Shown here piece after piece: positions 37,701 through 50,700 of a DNA stretch of 64,000 nt. The first letter of the stretch is position 1. Each line of letters opens with the position of its first letter. The DNA comes from Membranipora membranacea (taxonomy: Eukaryota; Bryozoa; Gymnolaemata; Cheilostomatida; Membraniporidae), in the NCBI GenBank assembly GCA_914767715.1, contig OU612065.1, positions 28,768,001 through 28,832,000 on the forward strand. Direction: 5' to 3'. A model generated the notes under the pieces. That model ran no database searches. It saw only the letters and a list, made by a program, of their open reading frames with translations, and was not told the DNA's origin. A program made the position numbers and the translations under genes.

Positions 37701-40038
37701 ATGAGGCCAATGAGGCCATCAACTGGTCAGAGTTTAAAAGAAATCCGATGGCTTTTTAATTTTTTCGCCTGCCGTTTGGCATGTATTTTTATGTCAAAAT
37801 TGGCCCTCGTCAAAAATGTTGCTGACGCCAATCTAAGAGGGGCAGCCCCGAACGGTTTTCCGTTCCAAAGTCAGCATGAAATTCCACACGGTATAGAGTA
37901 GCTTAGAAGGCAATCTATTTTTTAATCTGGCCGTAAAAAACACCAAGGGTCCCCCCTTTGTTACTTTTTATAATTTTAAAGTCGCTCTCATCTCTGTTCT
38001 ATTTATCGTAGGATCTTCATATTCTGGAATTTGAATGAGGCCAATGAGGCCATCAACTGGTCAGAGTTTAAAAGAAATCCGATGGCTTTTTAATTTTTTC
38101 GCCTGCCGTTTGGCATGTTTTTTTATGTCAAAATTGGCCCTCGTTAAAAATGTTGCTGACGCCAATCTAAGAGGGGCAGCCCCGAACGGTTTTCCGTTCC
38201 AAAGTCAGCATGAAATTCCACACGGTATAGAGTAGGTTAGAAGGCAATCTATTTTTTAATCTGGCCGTAAAAAACACCAAGGGTCCCCCCTTTGTTACTT
38301 TTTATAATTTTAAAGTCGCTCTCATCTCTGTTCTATTTATCGTAGGATCTTCATATTCTGGAATTTGAATGAGGCCAATGAGGTCATCAACTGGTCAGAG
38401 TTTAAAAGAAATCCGATGGCTTTTTAATTTTTTCGCCTGCCGTTTGGCATGTTTTTTTATGTCAAAATTGGCCCTCGTTAAAAATGTTGCTGACGCCAAT
38501 CTAAGAGGGGCAGCCCCGAACGGTTTTCCGTTCCAAAGTCAGCATGAAATTCCACACGGTATAGAGTAGGTTAGAAGGCAATCTATTTTTTAATCTGGCC
38601 GTAAAAAACACCAAGGGTCCCCCCTTTGTTACTTTTTATAATTTTAAAGTCGCTCTCATCTCTGTTCTATTTATCGTAGGATATTCATATTCTGGAATTT
38701 GAATGAGGCCAATGAGGCCATCAACTGGTCAGAGTTTAAAAGAAATCCGATGGCTTTTTAATTTTTTCGCCTGCCGTTTGGCATGTTTTTTTATGTCAAA
38801 ATTGGCCCTCGTTAAAAATGTTGCTGACGCCAATCTAAGAGGGGCAGCCCCGAACGGTTTTCCGTTCCAAAGTCAGCATGAAATTCAACACGGTATAGAG
38901 TAGGTTAGAAGGCAATCTATTTTTTAATCTGGCCGTAAAAAACACCAAGGGTCCCCCCTTTGTTACTTTTTATAATTTTAAAGTCGCTTTCATCTCTGTT
39001 CTATTTATCGTAGGATCTTCATATTCTGGAATTTGAATGAGGCCAATGAGGCCATCAACTGGTCAGAGTTTAAAAGAAATCCGATGGATTTTTAATTTTT
39101 TCGCCTGCTGTTTGGCATGTCTTTTTATGTCAAAATTGGCCCTCGTTAAAAATGTTGCTGACGCCAATCTAAGAGGGGCAGCCCCGAACGGTTTTCCGTT
39201 CCAAAGTCAGCATGAAATTCCACACGGTATAGAGTAGGTTAGAAGGCAATTTATTTTTTAATCTGGCCGTAAAAAACACCAAGGGTCCCCCCTTTGTTAC
39301 TTTTTATAATTTTAAAGTCGCTCTCATCTCTGTTCTATTTATCGTAGGATCTTCATATTCTGGAATTTGAACGAGGCCAATGAGGCCATCAACTGGTCAG
39401 AGTTTAAAAGAAATCAGATGGCTTTTTAATTTTTTCGCCTGCCGTTTGGCATGTTTTTTTATGTCAAAATTGGCCCTCGTTAAAAATGTTGCTGACGCCA
39501 ATCTAAGAGGGGCAGCCCGGAACGGTTTTCCGTTCCAAAGTCAGCATGAAATTCCACACGGTATAGAGTAGGTTAGAAGGCAATCTATTTTTTAATCTGG
39601 CCGTAAAAAACACCAAGGGTCCCCCCTTTGTAACTTTTTATAATTTTAAAGTCGCTCTCATCTCTGTTCTATTTATCATAGGATCTTCATATTCTGGAAT
39701 TTGAATGAGGCCAATGAGGCCATCAACTGGTCAGAGTTTAAAAGAAATCCGATGGCTTTTTAATTTTTTCGCCTGCCGTTTGGCATGTTTTTTTATGTCA
39801 AAATTGGCCCTCGTTAAAAATGTTGCTGACGCCAATCTAAGAGGGGCAGCCCCGAACGGTTTTCCGTTCCAAAGTCAGCATGAAATTCCACACGGGATAG
39901 AGTAGGTTAGAAGGCAATCTATTTTTTAATCTGGCCGTAAAAAACACCAAGGGTCCCCCCTTTGTTACTTTTTATAATTTTAAAGTCGCTCTCATCTCTG
40001 TTCTATTTATCGTAGGATCTTCATATTCTGGAATTTGA
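37701..40038 (+). repeat. Segment copied from or to 30352-32356 (right copy)
   Basis: This is the right member of the pair described at 30352. It differs by the extra plain unit 38035 and by ATTCAACAC in 38703. It joins directly to the 39371-42042 segment, so unit 39371 belongs both to this series and to the series shared with 17994. Confidence 0.82.
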
Positions 40039-42042
40039 ATGAGGCCAATGAGGCCATCAACTGGTCAGAGTTTAAAAGAAATCCGATGGCTTTTTAATTT
40101 TTTCGCCTGCCGTTTGGCATGTTTTTTTATGTCAAAATTGGCCCTCGTTAAAAATGTTGCTGACGCCAATCTAAGAGGGGCAGCCCCGAACGGTTTTCCG
40201 TTCCAAAGTCAGCATGAAATTCCACACGGTATAGAGTAGGTTAGAAGGCAATCTATTTTTTAATCTGGCCGTAAAAAACACCAAGGGTCCCCCCTTTGTT
40301 ACTTTTTATAATTTTAAAGTCGCTTTCATCTCTGTTCTATTTATCGTAGGATCTTCATATTCTGGAATTTGAATGAGGCCAATGAGGACATCAACTGGTC
40401 AGAGTTTAAAAGAAATCCGATGGCGTTTTAATTTTTTCGCCTGCCGTTTGGCATGTTTTTTTATGTCAAAATTGGCCCTCGTTAAAAATGTTGCTGACGC
40501 CAATCTAAGAGGGGCAGCCCCGAACGGTTTTCCGTTCCAAAGTCAGCATGAAATTCCACACGGTATAGAGTAGGTTAGAAGGCAATCTATTTTTTAATCT
40601 GGCCGTAAAAAACACCAAGGGTCCCCCCTTTGTTACTTTTTATAATTTTAAAGTCGCTCTCATCTCTGTTCTATTTATCGTAGGATCTTCATATTCTGGA
40701 ATTTGAATGAGGCCAATGAGGCCATCAACTGGTCAGAGTTTTAAAGAAATCCGGTGGCTTTTTAATTTTTTCGCCTGCCGTTTGGCATGTTTTTTTATGT
40801 CAAAATTGGCCCTCGTTAAAAATGTTGCTGACGCCAATCTAAGAGGGGCAGCCCCGAACGGTTTTCCGTTCCAAAGTCAGCATGAAATTCCACACGGTAT
40901 AGAGTAGGTTAGAAGGCAATCTATTTTTTAATCTTGCCGTAAAAAACACCAAGGGTCCCCCCTTTGTTACTTTTTATAATTTTAAAGTCGCTCTCATCTC
41001 TGTTCTATTTATCGTAGGATCTTCATATTCTGGAATTTGAATGACGCCAATGAGGCCATCAACTGGTCAGAGTTTAAAAGAAATCCGATGGCTTTTTAAT
41101 TTTTTCGCCTGCCGTATGGCATGTTTTTTTATGTCAAAATTGGCCCTCGTTGAAAATGTTGCTGACACCAATCTAAGAGGGGCAGCCCCGAACGGTTTTC
41201 CGTTCCAAAGTCAGCATGAAATTCCACACTGTATAGAGTAGGTTAGAAGGCAATCTATTTTTTAATCTGGCCGTAAAAAACACCAAGGGTCCCCCCTTTG
41301 TTACTTTTTATAATTTTATAGTCGCTCTCATCTCTGTTCTATTTATCGTAGGATCTTCATATTCTGGAATTTGAATGAGGCCAATGAGGCCATCAACTGG
41401 TCAGAGTTTAAAAGAAATCCGATGGCTTTTTAATTTTTTCGCCTGCCGTTTGGCATGTTTTTTTATGTCAAAATTGGCCCTCGTTAAAAATGTTGCTGAC
41501 GCCAATCTAAGAGGGGCAGCCCCGAACGGTTTTCCGTTCCAAAGTCAGCATGAAATTCCACACGGTATAGAGTAGGTTAGAAGGCAATCTATTTTTTCAT
41601 CTGGCCGTAAAAAACACCAAGGGTCCCCCCTTTGTTACTTTTTATAATTTTAAAGTCGCTCTCATCTCTGTTCTATTTATCGTAGGATCTTCATATTCTG
41701 GAATTTGAATGAGGCCAATGAGGCCATCAACTGGTCAGAGTTTAAAAGAAATCCGATGGCTTTTTAATTCTTTCGCCTGCCGTTTGGCATGGTTTTTTAT
41801 GTCAAAATTGGCCCTCGTTAAAACTGTTGCTGACGCCAATCTAAGAGGGGCAGCCCCGAACGGTTTTCCGTTCCAAAGTCAGCATGAAATTCCACACGGT
41901 ATAGAGTAGGTTAGAAGGCAATCTATTTTTTAATCTGGCCGTAAAAAACACCAAGGGTCCCCCCTTTGTTTCTTTTTATAATTTTAAAGTCGCTCTCATC
42001 TCTGTTCTATTTATCGTAGGATCTTCATATTCTGGAATTTTA
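39371..42042 (+). repeat. 8-monomer segment, distant copy of 17994-20665
   Basis: Eight consecutive units reproduce the order of B1 about 21.38 kb away: ACGAGG unit (17994/39371), GCTTTCATC (18662/40039), GAGGACATC plus GGCGTTTT (18996/40373), GTTTTAAAG plus CCGGTGG plus CTTGCCG (19330/40707), the 19664-type unit (41041), TTTTTCATC (41375) and AAACTGTTG (41709). It keeps the GAGGACATC plus GGCGTTTT unit that the nearer block B2 lacks. Private changes include GTTGAAAATG in 41041 and ATGGTTTTTTATG in 41709. Confidence 0.87.
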
Positions 42043-43377
42043 ATGAGGCCAATGAGGCCATCAACTGGTCAGAGTTTAAAAGAAATCCGATGGCTTTTTA
42101 AGTCTTTCGCCTGCCGTTTGGCATGTTTTTTTATGTCAAAATTGGCCCTCGTTAAAACTGTTGCTGACGCCAATCTAAGAGGGGCAGCCCCGAACGGTTT
42201 TCCGTTCCAAAGTCAGCATAAAATTCCACACGGTATAGAGTAGGTTAGAAGGCAATCTATATTTTAAACTGGCCGTAAAAAACACCAAGGGTCCCCCCTT
42301 TGTTACTTTTTATAATTTTAAAGTCGCTCTCATCTCTGTTCTATTTATCGTAGGATCTTCATATTCTGGAATTTGAATGAGGCCAATGAGGCCATCAACT
42401 GGTCAGAGATTAAAAGAAATCCGATGGCTTTTTAATTACTTCGCCTGCCGTTTGGCATGTTCTTTTATGTCAAAATTGGCCCTCGTTAAAAATGTTGCTG
42501 ACGCCAATCTAAGAGGGGCAGCCCCGAACGGTTTTCCGTTCCAAAGTCAGCATGAAATTCCACACGGTATAGAGTAGGTTAGAAGGCAATCTATTTTTTA
42601 ATCTGGCCGTAAAAAACACCAAGGGTCCCCCCTTTGTTACTTTTTATAATTTTAAAGTCGCTCTCATCTCTGTTCTATTTATCGTAGGATCTTCATATTC
42701 TGGAATTTGAATGAGGCCAATGAGGCCATCAACTGGTCAGAGTTTAAAAGAAATCCGATGGCTTTTTAATTTTTTCGCCTGCCGTTTGGCATGTTTTTTT
42801 ATGTCAAAATTGGCCCTCGTTAAAAATGTTGCTGACGCCAATCTAAGAGGGGCAGCCCCGAACGGTTTTCCCTTCCAAAGTCAGCATGAAATTCCACACG
42901 GTATAGAGTAGGTTAGAAGGCAATCAATTTTTTAATCTGGCCGTAAAAAACACCAAGGGTCCCCCCTTTGTTACTTTTTATAATTTTAAAGTCGCTCTCA
43001 TCTCTGTTCTATTTATCGTAGGATCTTCATATTCTGGAATTTGAATGAGGCCAATGAGGCCATCAACTGGTCAGAGTTTAAAAGAAATCCGATGGCTTTT
43101 TAATTTTTTCGCCCGCCGTTTGGCATGTTTTTTATGTCAAAATTGGCCCTCGTTAAAAATGTTGCTGACGCCAATCTAAGAGGGGCAGCCCCGAACGGTT
43201 TTCCGTTCCAAAGTCAGTATGAAATTCCACACGTTATAGAGTAGGTTAGAAGGCAATCTATTTTTTAATCTGGCCGTAAAAAACACCAAGGGTCCCCCCT
43301 TTGTTACTTTTTATAATTTTAAAGTCGCTCTCATCTCTGTTCTATTTATCGTAAGATCTTCATATTCTGGAATTTGA
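42043..43377 (+). repeat. Four monomers between large blocks
   Basis: Unit 42043 repeats the AAACTGTTG marker of 41709 with AAGTCTTTCG, GCATAAAATT and TATATTTTAAAC, so 41709 and 42043 look like a single-unit duplication that then diverged. Unit 42377 has AGAGATTAAAAG, AATTACTTCG and TGTTCTTTTATG. Unit 42711 matches 36365. Unit 43045 (CGCCCGCC, T6, CAGTATG, CACGTTATAG, TAAGATC) is nearly identical to its right neighbour 43378. Confidence 0.65.
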
Positions 43378-46300
43378 ATGAGGCCAATGAGGCCATCAAC
43401 TGGTCAGAGTTTAAAAGAAATCCGATGGCTTTTTAATTTTTTCGCCCGCCGTTTGGCATGTTTTTTATGTCAAAATTGGCCCTCGTTAAAAATGTTGCTG
43501 ACGCCAATCTAAGAGGGGCAGCCCCGAACGGTTTTCCGTTCCAAAGTCAGTATGAAATTCCACACGTTATAGAGTAGGTTAGAAGGCAATCTATTTTTTA
43601 ATCTGGCCGTAAAAAACACCAAGGGTCCCCCCTTTGTTACTTTTTATAATTTTAAAGTCGCTCTCATCTCTGTTCTATTTATCGTAGGATCTTCATATTC
43701 TGGAATTTGAATGAGGCCAATGAGGCCATCAACTGGTCAGAGTTTAAAAGAAATCCGATGGCTTTTTAATTTTTTCGCCTGCCGTTTGGCATGTTTTTTT
43801 ATGTCAAAATTGGCCCTCATTAAAAATGTTGCTGACGCCAATCTAAGAGCGGCAGCCCCGAACGGTTTTCCGTTCCAAAGTCAGCATGAAATTCCACACG
43901 GTATAGAGTAGGTTAGAAGGCAATCTATTTTTTAATCTGCCCGTAAAAAACACCAAGGGTCCCCCCTTTGTTACTTTTTATAATTTTAAAGTCGCTCTCA
44001 TCTCTGTTCTATTTATCGTAGGATCTTCATATTCTGGAATTTGAATGAGGCCAATGAGGCCATCAACTGGTCAGAGTTTAAAAGAAATCCGATGGCTTTT
44101 TAATTTTTTCGCCTGCCGTTTGGCATGTTTTTTTATGTCAAAATTGGCCCTCGTTAAAAATGTTGCTGACGCCAATCTAAGAGGGGCAGCCCCGAACGGT
44201 TTTCCGTTCCAAAGTCAGCATGAAATTCCACACGGAATAGAGTAGGTTAGAAGGCAATCTATTTTTTAATCTGGCCGTAAAAAACACCAAGGGTCCCCCC
44301 TTTGTTACTTTTTATAATTTTAAAGTCGCTCTCATCTCTGTTCTATTTATCGTAGGATCTTCATATTCTGGAATTTGAATGAGGCCAATGAGGCCATCAA
44401 CTGGTCAGAGTTTAAAAGAAATCCGATGGCTTTTTAATTTTTTCGCCTGCCGTTTGGCATGTTTTTTTATGTCAAAATTGGCCCTCGTTAAAAATGTTGC
44501 TGACGCCAATCTAAGAGCGGCAGCCCCGAACGGTTTTCCGTTCCAAAGTCAGCATGAAATTCCACACGGTATAGAGTAGGTTAGAAGGCAATCTATTTTT
44601 TAATCTGCCCGTAAAAAACACCAAGGGTCCCCCCTTTGTTACTTTTTATAATTTTAAAGTCGCTCTCATCTCTGTTCTATTTATCGTAGGATCTTCATAT
44701 TCTGGAATTTGAATGAGGCCAATGAGGCCATCAACTGGTCAGAGTTTAAAAGAAATCCGATGGCATTTTAATTTTTTCGCCTGCCGTTTGGCATGTTTTT
44801 TTATGTCAAAATTGGCCCTCGTTAAAAATGTTGCTGACGCCAATCTAAGAGGGGCAGCCCCGAACGGTTTTCCGTTCCAAAGTCAGCATGAAATTCCACA
44901 CGGTATAGAGTAGGTTAGAAGGCAATCTATTTTTTAATCTGGCCGTAAAAAACACCAAGGGTCCCCCCTTTGTTACTTTTTATAATTTTAAAGTCGCTCT
45001 CATCTCTGTTCTATTTATCGTAGGATCTTCATATTCTGGAATTTGAATGAGGCCAATGAGGCCATCAACTGGTCAGAGTTTAAAAGAAATCCGATGGCTT
45101 TTTAATTTTTTCGCCTGCCGTTTGGCATGTTTTTTTATGTCAAAATTGGCCCTCGTTAAAAATGTTTCTGACGCCAATCTAAGAGGGGCAGCCCCGAACG
45201 GTTTTCCGTTCCAAAGTCAGCATGAAGTTCCACACGGTATAGAGTAGGTTAGAAGGCAATCTATTTTTTAATCTGGCCGTAAAAAACACCAAGGGTCCCC
45301 CCTTTGTTACTTTTTATAATTTTAAAGTCGCTCTCATCTCTGTTCTATTTATCGTAGGATCTTCATATTCTGGAATTTGAATGAGGCCAATGAGGCCATC
45401 AACTGGTCAGAGTTTAAAAGAAATCCGATGGCTTTTTAATTTTTTCGCCTGCCGTTTGGCATGTTTTTTTATGTCAAAATTGGCCCTCGTTAAAAATGTT
45501 GCTGACGCCAATCTAAGAGGGGCAGCCCCGAACGGTTTTCCGTTCCAAAGTCAGCATGAAATTCCACACGGTACAGAGTAGGTTAGAAGGCAATCTATTT
45601 TTTAATCTGGCCGTAAAAAACACCAAGGGTCCCCCCTTTGTTACTTTTTATAATTTTAAAGTCGCTCTCATCTCTGTTCTATTTATCGTAGGATCTTCAT
45701 ATTCTGGAATTTGAATGAGGCCAATGAGGCCATCAACTGGTCAGAGTTTAAAAGAAATCCGATGGCTTTTTAATTTTTTCGCCTGCCGTTTGGCATGTTT
45801 TTTTATGTCAAAATTGGCCCTCGTTAAAAATGTTGCTGACGCCAATCTAAGAGGGGCGGCCCCGAACGGTTTTCCGTTCCAAAGTCAGCATGAAATTCCA
45901 CACGGTATAGAGTAGGTTAGAAGGCAATCTATTTTTTAATCTGGCCGTAAAAAACACCAAGGGTCCCCCCTTTGTTACTTTTTATAATTTTAAAGTCGCT
46001 CTCATCTCTGTTCTATTTATCGTAGGATCTTCATATTCTGGAATTTGAATGAGGCCAATGAGGCCATCAACTGGTCAGAGTTTAAAAGAAATCCGATGGC
46101 TTTTTAATTTTTTCGCCTGCCGTTTGGCATGTTTTTTTATGTCAAAATTGGCCCTCGTTAAAAATGTTGCTGACGCCAATCTAAGAGGGGCAGCCCCGAA
46201 CGGTTTTCCGTTCCAAAGTCAGCATGAAATTCCACACGGAATAGAGTAGGTTAGAAGGCAATCTATTTTTTAATCTGGCCGTAAAAAACACCAAGGGTCC

Positions 46301-47718
46301 CCCCTTTGTTACTTTTTATAATTTTAAAGTCGCTCTCATCTCTGTTCTATTTATCGTAGGATCTTCATATTCTGGAATTTGAATGAGGCCAATGAGGCCA
46401 TCAACTGGTCAGAGTTTAAAAGAAATCCGATGGCTTTTTAATTTTTTCGCCTGCCGTTTGGCATGTTTTTTTATGTCAAAATTGGCCCTCGTTAAAAATG
46501 TTGCTGACGCCAATCTAAGAGGGGCGGCCCCGAACGGTTTTCCGTTCCAAAGTCAGCATGAAATTCCACACGGTATAGAGTAGGTTAGAAGGCAATCTAT
46601 TTTTTAATCTGGCCGTAAAAAACACCAAGGGTCCCCCCTTTGTTACTTTTTATAATTTTAAAGTCGCTCTCATCTCTGTTCTATTTATCGTAGGATCTTC
46701 ATATTCTGGAATTTGAATGAGGCCAATGAGGCCATCAACTGGTCAGAGTTTAAAAGAAATCCGATGGCTTTTTAATTTTTTCGCCTGCCGTTTGGCATGT
46801 TTTTTTATGTCAAAATTGGCCCTCGTTAAAAATGTTGCTGACGCCAATCTAAGAGGGGCAGCCCCGAACGGTTTTCCGTTCCAAAGTCAGCATGAAATTC
46901 CACACGGAATAGAGTAGGTTAGAAGGCAATCTATTTTTTAATCTGGCCGTAAAAAACACCAAGGGTCCCCCCTTTGTTACTTTTTATAATTTTAAAGTCG
47001 CTCTCATCTCTGTTCTATTTATCGTAGGATCTTCATATTCTGGAATTTGAATGAGGCCAATGAGGCCATCAACTGGTCAGAGTTTAAAAGAAATCCGATG
47101 GCTTTTTAATTTTTTCGCCTGCCGTTTGGAATGTTTTTTTATGTCAAAATTGGCCCTCGTTAAAAATGTTGCTGACGCCAATCTAAGAGGGGCAGCCCCG
47201 AACGGTTTTCCGTTCCAAAGTCAGCATGAAATTCCACACGGTATAGAGTAGGTTAGAAGGCAATCTATTTTTTAATCTGGCCGTAAAAAACACCAAGGGT
47301 CCCCCCTTTGTTACTTTTTATAATTTTAAAGTCGCTCTCATCTCTGTTCTATTTATCGTAAGATCTTCATATTCTGGAATTTGAATGAGGCCAATGAGGC
47401 CATCAACTGGTCAGAGTTTAAAAGAAATCCGATGGCTTTTTAATTTTTTCGCCTGCCGTTTGGAATGTTTTTTTATGTCAAAATTGGCCCTCGTTAAAAA
47501 TGTTGCTGACGCCAATCTAAGAGGGGCAGCCCCGAACGGTTTTCCGTTCCAAAGTCAGTATGAAATTCCACACGGTATAGAGTAGGTTAGAAGGCAATCT
47601 ATTTTTTAATCTGGCCGTAAAAAACACCAAGGGTCCCCCCTTTGTTACTTTTTATAATTTTAAAGTCGCTCTCATCTCTGTTCTATTTATCGTAAGATCT
47701 TCATATTCTGGAATTTGA
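43378..47718 (+). repeat. HOR block D1, 13 monomers (4,341 bp)
   Basis: Markers in order: CGCCCGCC with a T6 run and CACGTTATAG (43378), CTCATTA with AGAGCGGC and CTGCCCG (43711), CGGAATAG (44045), AGAGCGGC with CTGCCCG (44379), GGCATTTTA (44713), TTTCTGACG with GAAGTTCC (45047), GGTACAGAG (45381), GGGCGGCCCC (45715, 46383) alternating with CGGAATAG (46049, 46717), then TTTGGAATG (47051, 47385). The alternation shows two-unit repeats nested in the 13-unit block. Confidence 0.9.
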
Positions 47719-50700
47719 ATGAGGCCAATGAGGCCATCAACTGGTCAGAGTTTAAAAGAAATCCGATGGCTTTTTAATTTTTTCGCCCGCCGTTTGGCAT
47801 GTTTTTTATGTCAAAATTGGCCCTCGTTAAAAATGTTGCTGACGCCAATCTAAGAGGGGCAGCCCCGAACGGTTTTCCGTTCCAAAGTCAGTATGAAATT
47901 CCACACGTTATAGAGTAGGTTAGAAGGCAATCTATTTTTTAATCTGGCCGTAAAAAACACCAAGGGTCCCCCCTTTGTTACTTTTTATAATTTTAAAGTC
48001 GCTCTCATCTCTGTTCTATTTATCGTAGGATCTTCATATTCTGGAATTTGAATGAGGCCAATGAGGCCATCAACTGGTCAGAGTTTAAAAGAAATCCGAT
48101 GGCTTTTTAATTTTTTCGCCTGCCGTTTGGCATGTTTTTTTATGTCAAAATTGGCCCTCATTAAAAATGTTGCTGACGCCAATCTAAGAGCGGCAGCCCC
48201 GAACGGTTTTCCGTTCCAAAGTCAGCATGAAATTCCACACGGTATAGAGTAGGTTAGAAGGCAATCTATTTTTTAATCTGCCCGTAAAAAACACCAAGGG
48301 TCCCCCCTTTGTTACTTTTTATAATTTTAAAGTCGCTCTCATCTCTGTTCTATTTATCGTAGGATCTTCATATTCTGGAATTTGAATGAGGCCAATGAGG
48401 CCATCAACTGGTCAGAGTTTAAAAGAAATCCGATGGCTTTTTAATTTTTTCGCCTGCCGTTTGGCATGTTTTTTTATGTCAAAATTGGCCCTCGTTAAAA
48501 ATGTTGCTGACGCCAATCTAAGAGGGGCAGCCCCGAACGGTTTTCCGTTCCAAAGTCAGCATGAAATTCCACACGGAATAGAGTAGGTTAGAAGGCAATC
48601 TATTTTTTAATCTGGCCGTAAAAAACACCAAGGGTCCCCCCTTTGTTACTTTTTATAATTTTAAAGTCGCTCTCATCTCTGTTCTATTTATCGTAGGATC
48701 TTCATATTCTGGAATTTGAATGAGGCCAATGAGGCCATCAACTGGTCAGAGTTTAAAAGAAATCCGATGGCTTTTTAATTTTTTCGCCTGCCGTTTGGCA
48801 TGTTTTTTTATGTCAAAATTGGCCCTCGTTAAAAATGTTGCTGACGCCAATCTAAGAGCGGCAGCCCCGAACGGTTTTCCGTTCCAAAGTCAGCATGAAA
48901 TTCCACACGGTATAGAGTAGGTTAGAAGGCAATCTATTTTTTAATCTGCCCGTAAAAAACACCAAGGGTCCCCCCTTTGTTACTTTTTATAATTTTAAAG
49001 TCGCTCTCATCTCTGTTCTATTTATCGTAGGATCTTCATATTCTGGAATTTGAATGAGGCCAATGAGGCCATCAACTGGTCAGAGTTTAAAAGAAATCCG
49101 ATGGCATTTTAATTTTTTCGCCTGCCGTTTGGCATGTTTTTTTATGTCAAAATTGGCCCTCGTTAAAAATGTTGCTGACGCCAATCTAAGAGGGGCAGCC
49201 CCGAACGGTTTTCCGTTCCAAAGTCAGCATGAAATTCCACACGGTATAGAGTAGGTTAGAAGGCAATCTATTTTTTAATCTGGCCGTAAAAAACACCAAG
49301 GGTCCCCCCTTTGTTACTTTTTATAATTTTAAAGTCGCTCTCATCTCTGTTCTATTTATCGTAGGATCTTCATATTCTGGAATTTGAATGAGGCCAATGA
49401 GGCCATCAACTGGTCAGAGTTTAAAAGAAATCCGATGGCTTTTTAATTTTTTCGCCTGCCGTTTGGCATGTTTTTTTATGTCAAAATTGGCCCTCGTTAA
49501 AAATGTTTCTGACGCCAATCTAAGAGGGGCAGCCCCGAACGGTTTTCCGTTCCAAAGTCAGCATGAAGTTCCACACGGTATAGAGTAGGTTAGAAGGCAA
49601 TCTATTTTTTAATCTGGCCGTAAAAAACACCAAGGGTCCCCCCTTTGTTACTTTTTATAATTTTAAAGTCGCTCTCATCTCTGTTCTATTTATCGTAGGA
49701 TCTTCATATTCTGGAATTTGAATGAGGCCAATGAGGCCATCAACTGGTCAGAGTTTAAAAGAAATCCGATGGCTTTTTAATTTTTTCGCCTGCCGTTTGG
49801 CATGTTTTTTTATGTCAAAATTGGCCCTCGTTAAAAATGTTGCTGACGCCAATCTAAGAGGGGCAGCCCCGAACGGTTTTCCGTTCCAAAGTCAGCATGA
49901 AATTCCACACGGTACAGAGTAGGTTAGAAGGCAATCTATTTTTTAATCTGGCCGTAAAAAACACCAAGGGTCCCCCCTTTGTTACTTTTTATAATTTTAA
50001 AGTCGCTCTCATCTCTGTTCTATTTATCGTAGGATCTTCATATTCTGGAATTTGAATGAGGCCAATGAGGCCATCAACTGGTCAGAGTTTAAAAGAAATC
50101 CGATGGCTTTTTAATTTTTTCGCCTGCCGTTTGGCATGTTTTTTTATGTCAAAATTGGCCCTCGTTAAAAATGTTGCTGACGCCAATCTAAGAGGGGCGG
50201 CCCCGAACGGTTTTCCGTTCCAAAGTCAGCATGAAATTCCACACGGTATAGAGTAGGTTAGAAGGCAATCTATTTTTTAATCTGGCCGTAAAAAACACCA
50301 AGGGTCCCCCCTTTGTTACTTTTTATAATTTTAAAGTCGCTCTCATCTCTGTTCTATTTATCGTAGGATCTTCATATTCTGGACTTTGAATGAGGCCAAT
50401 GAGGCCATCAACTGGTCAGAGTTTAAAAGAAATCCGATGGCTTTTTAATTTTTTCGCCTGCCGTTTGGCATGTTTTTTTATGTCAAAATTGGCCCTCGTT
50501 AAAAATGTTGCTGACGCCAATCTAAGAGGGGCAGCCCCGAACGGTTTTCCGTTCCAAAGTCAGCATGAAATTCCACACGGAATAGAGTAGGTTAGAAGGC
50601 AATCTATTTTTTAATCTGGCCGTAAAAAACACCAAGGGTCCCCCCTTTGTTACTTTTTATAATTTTAAAGTCGCTCTCATCTCTGTTCTATTTATCGTAG

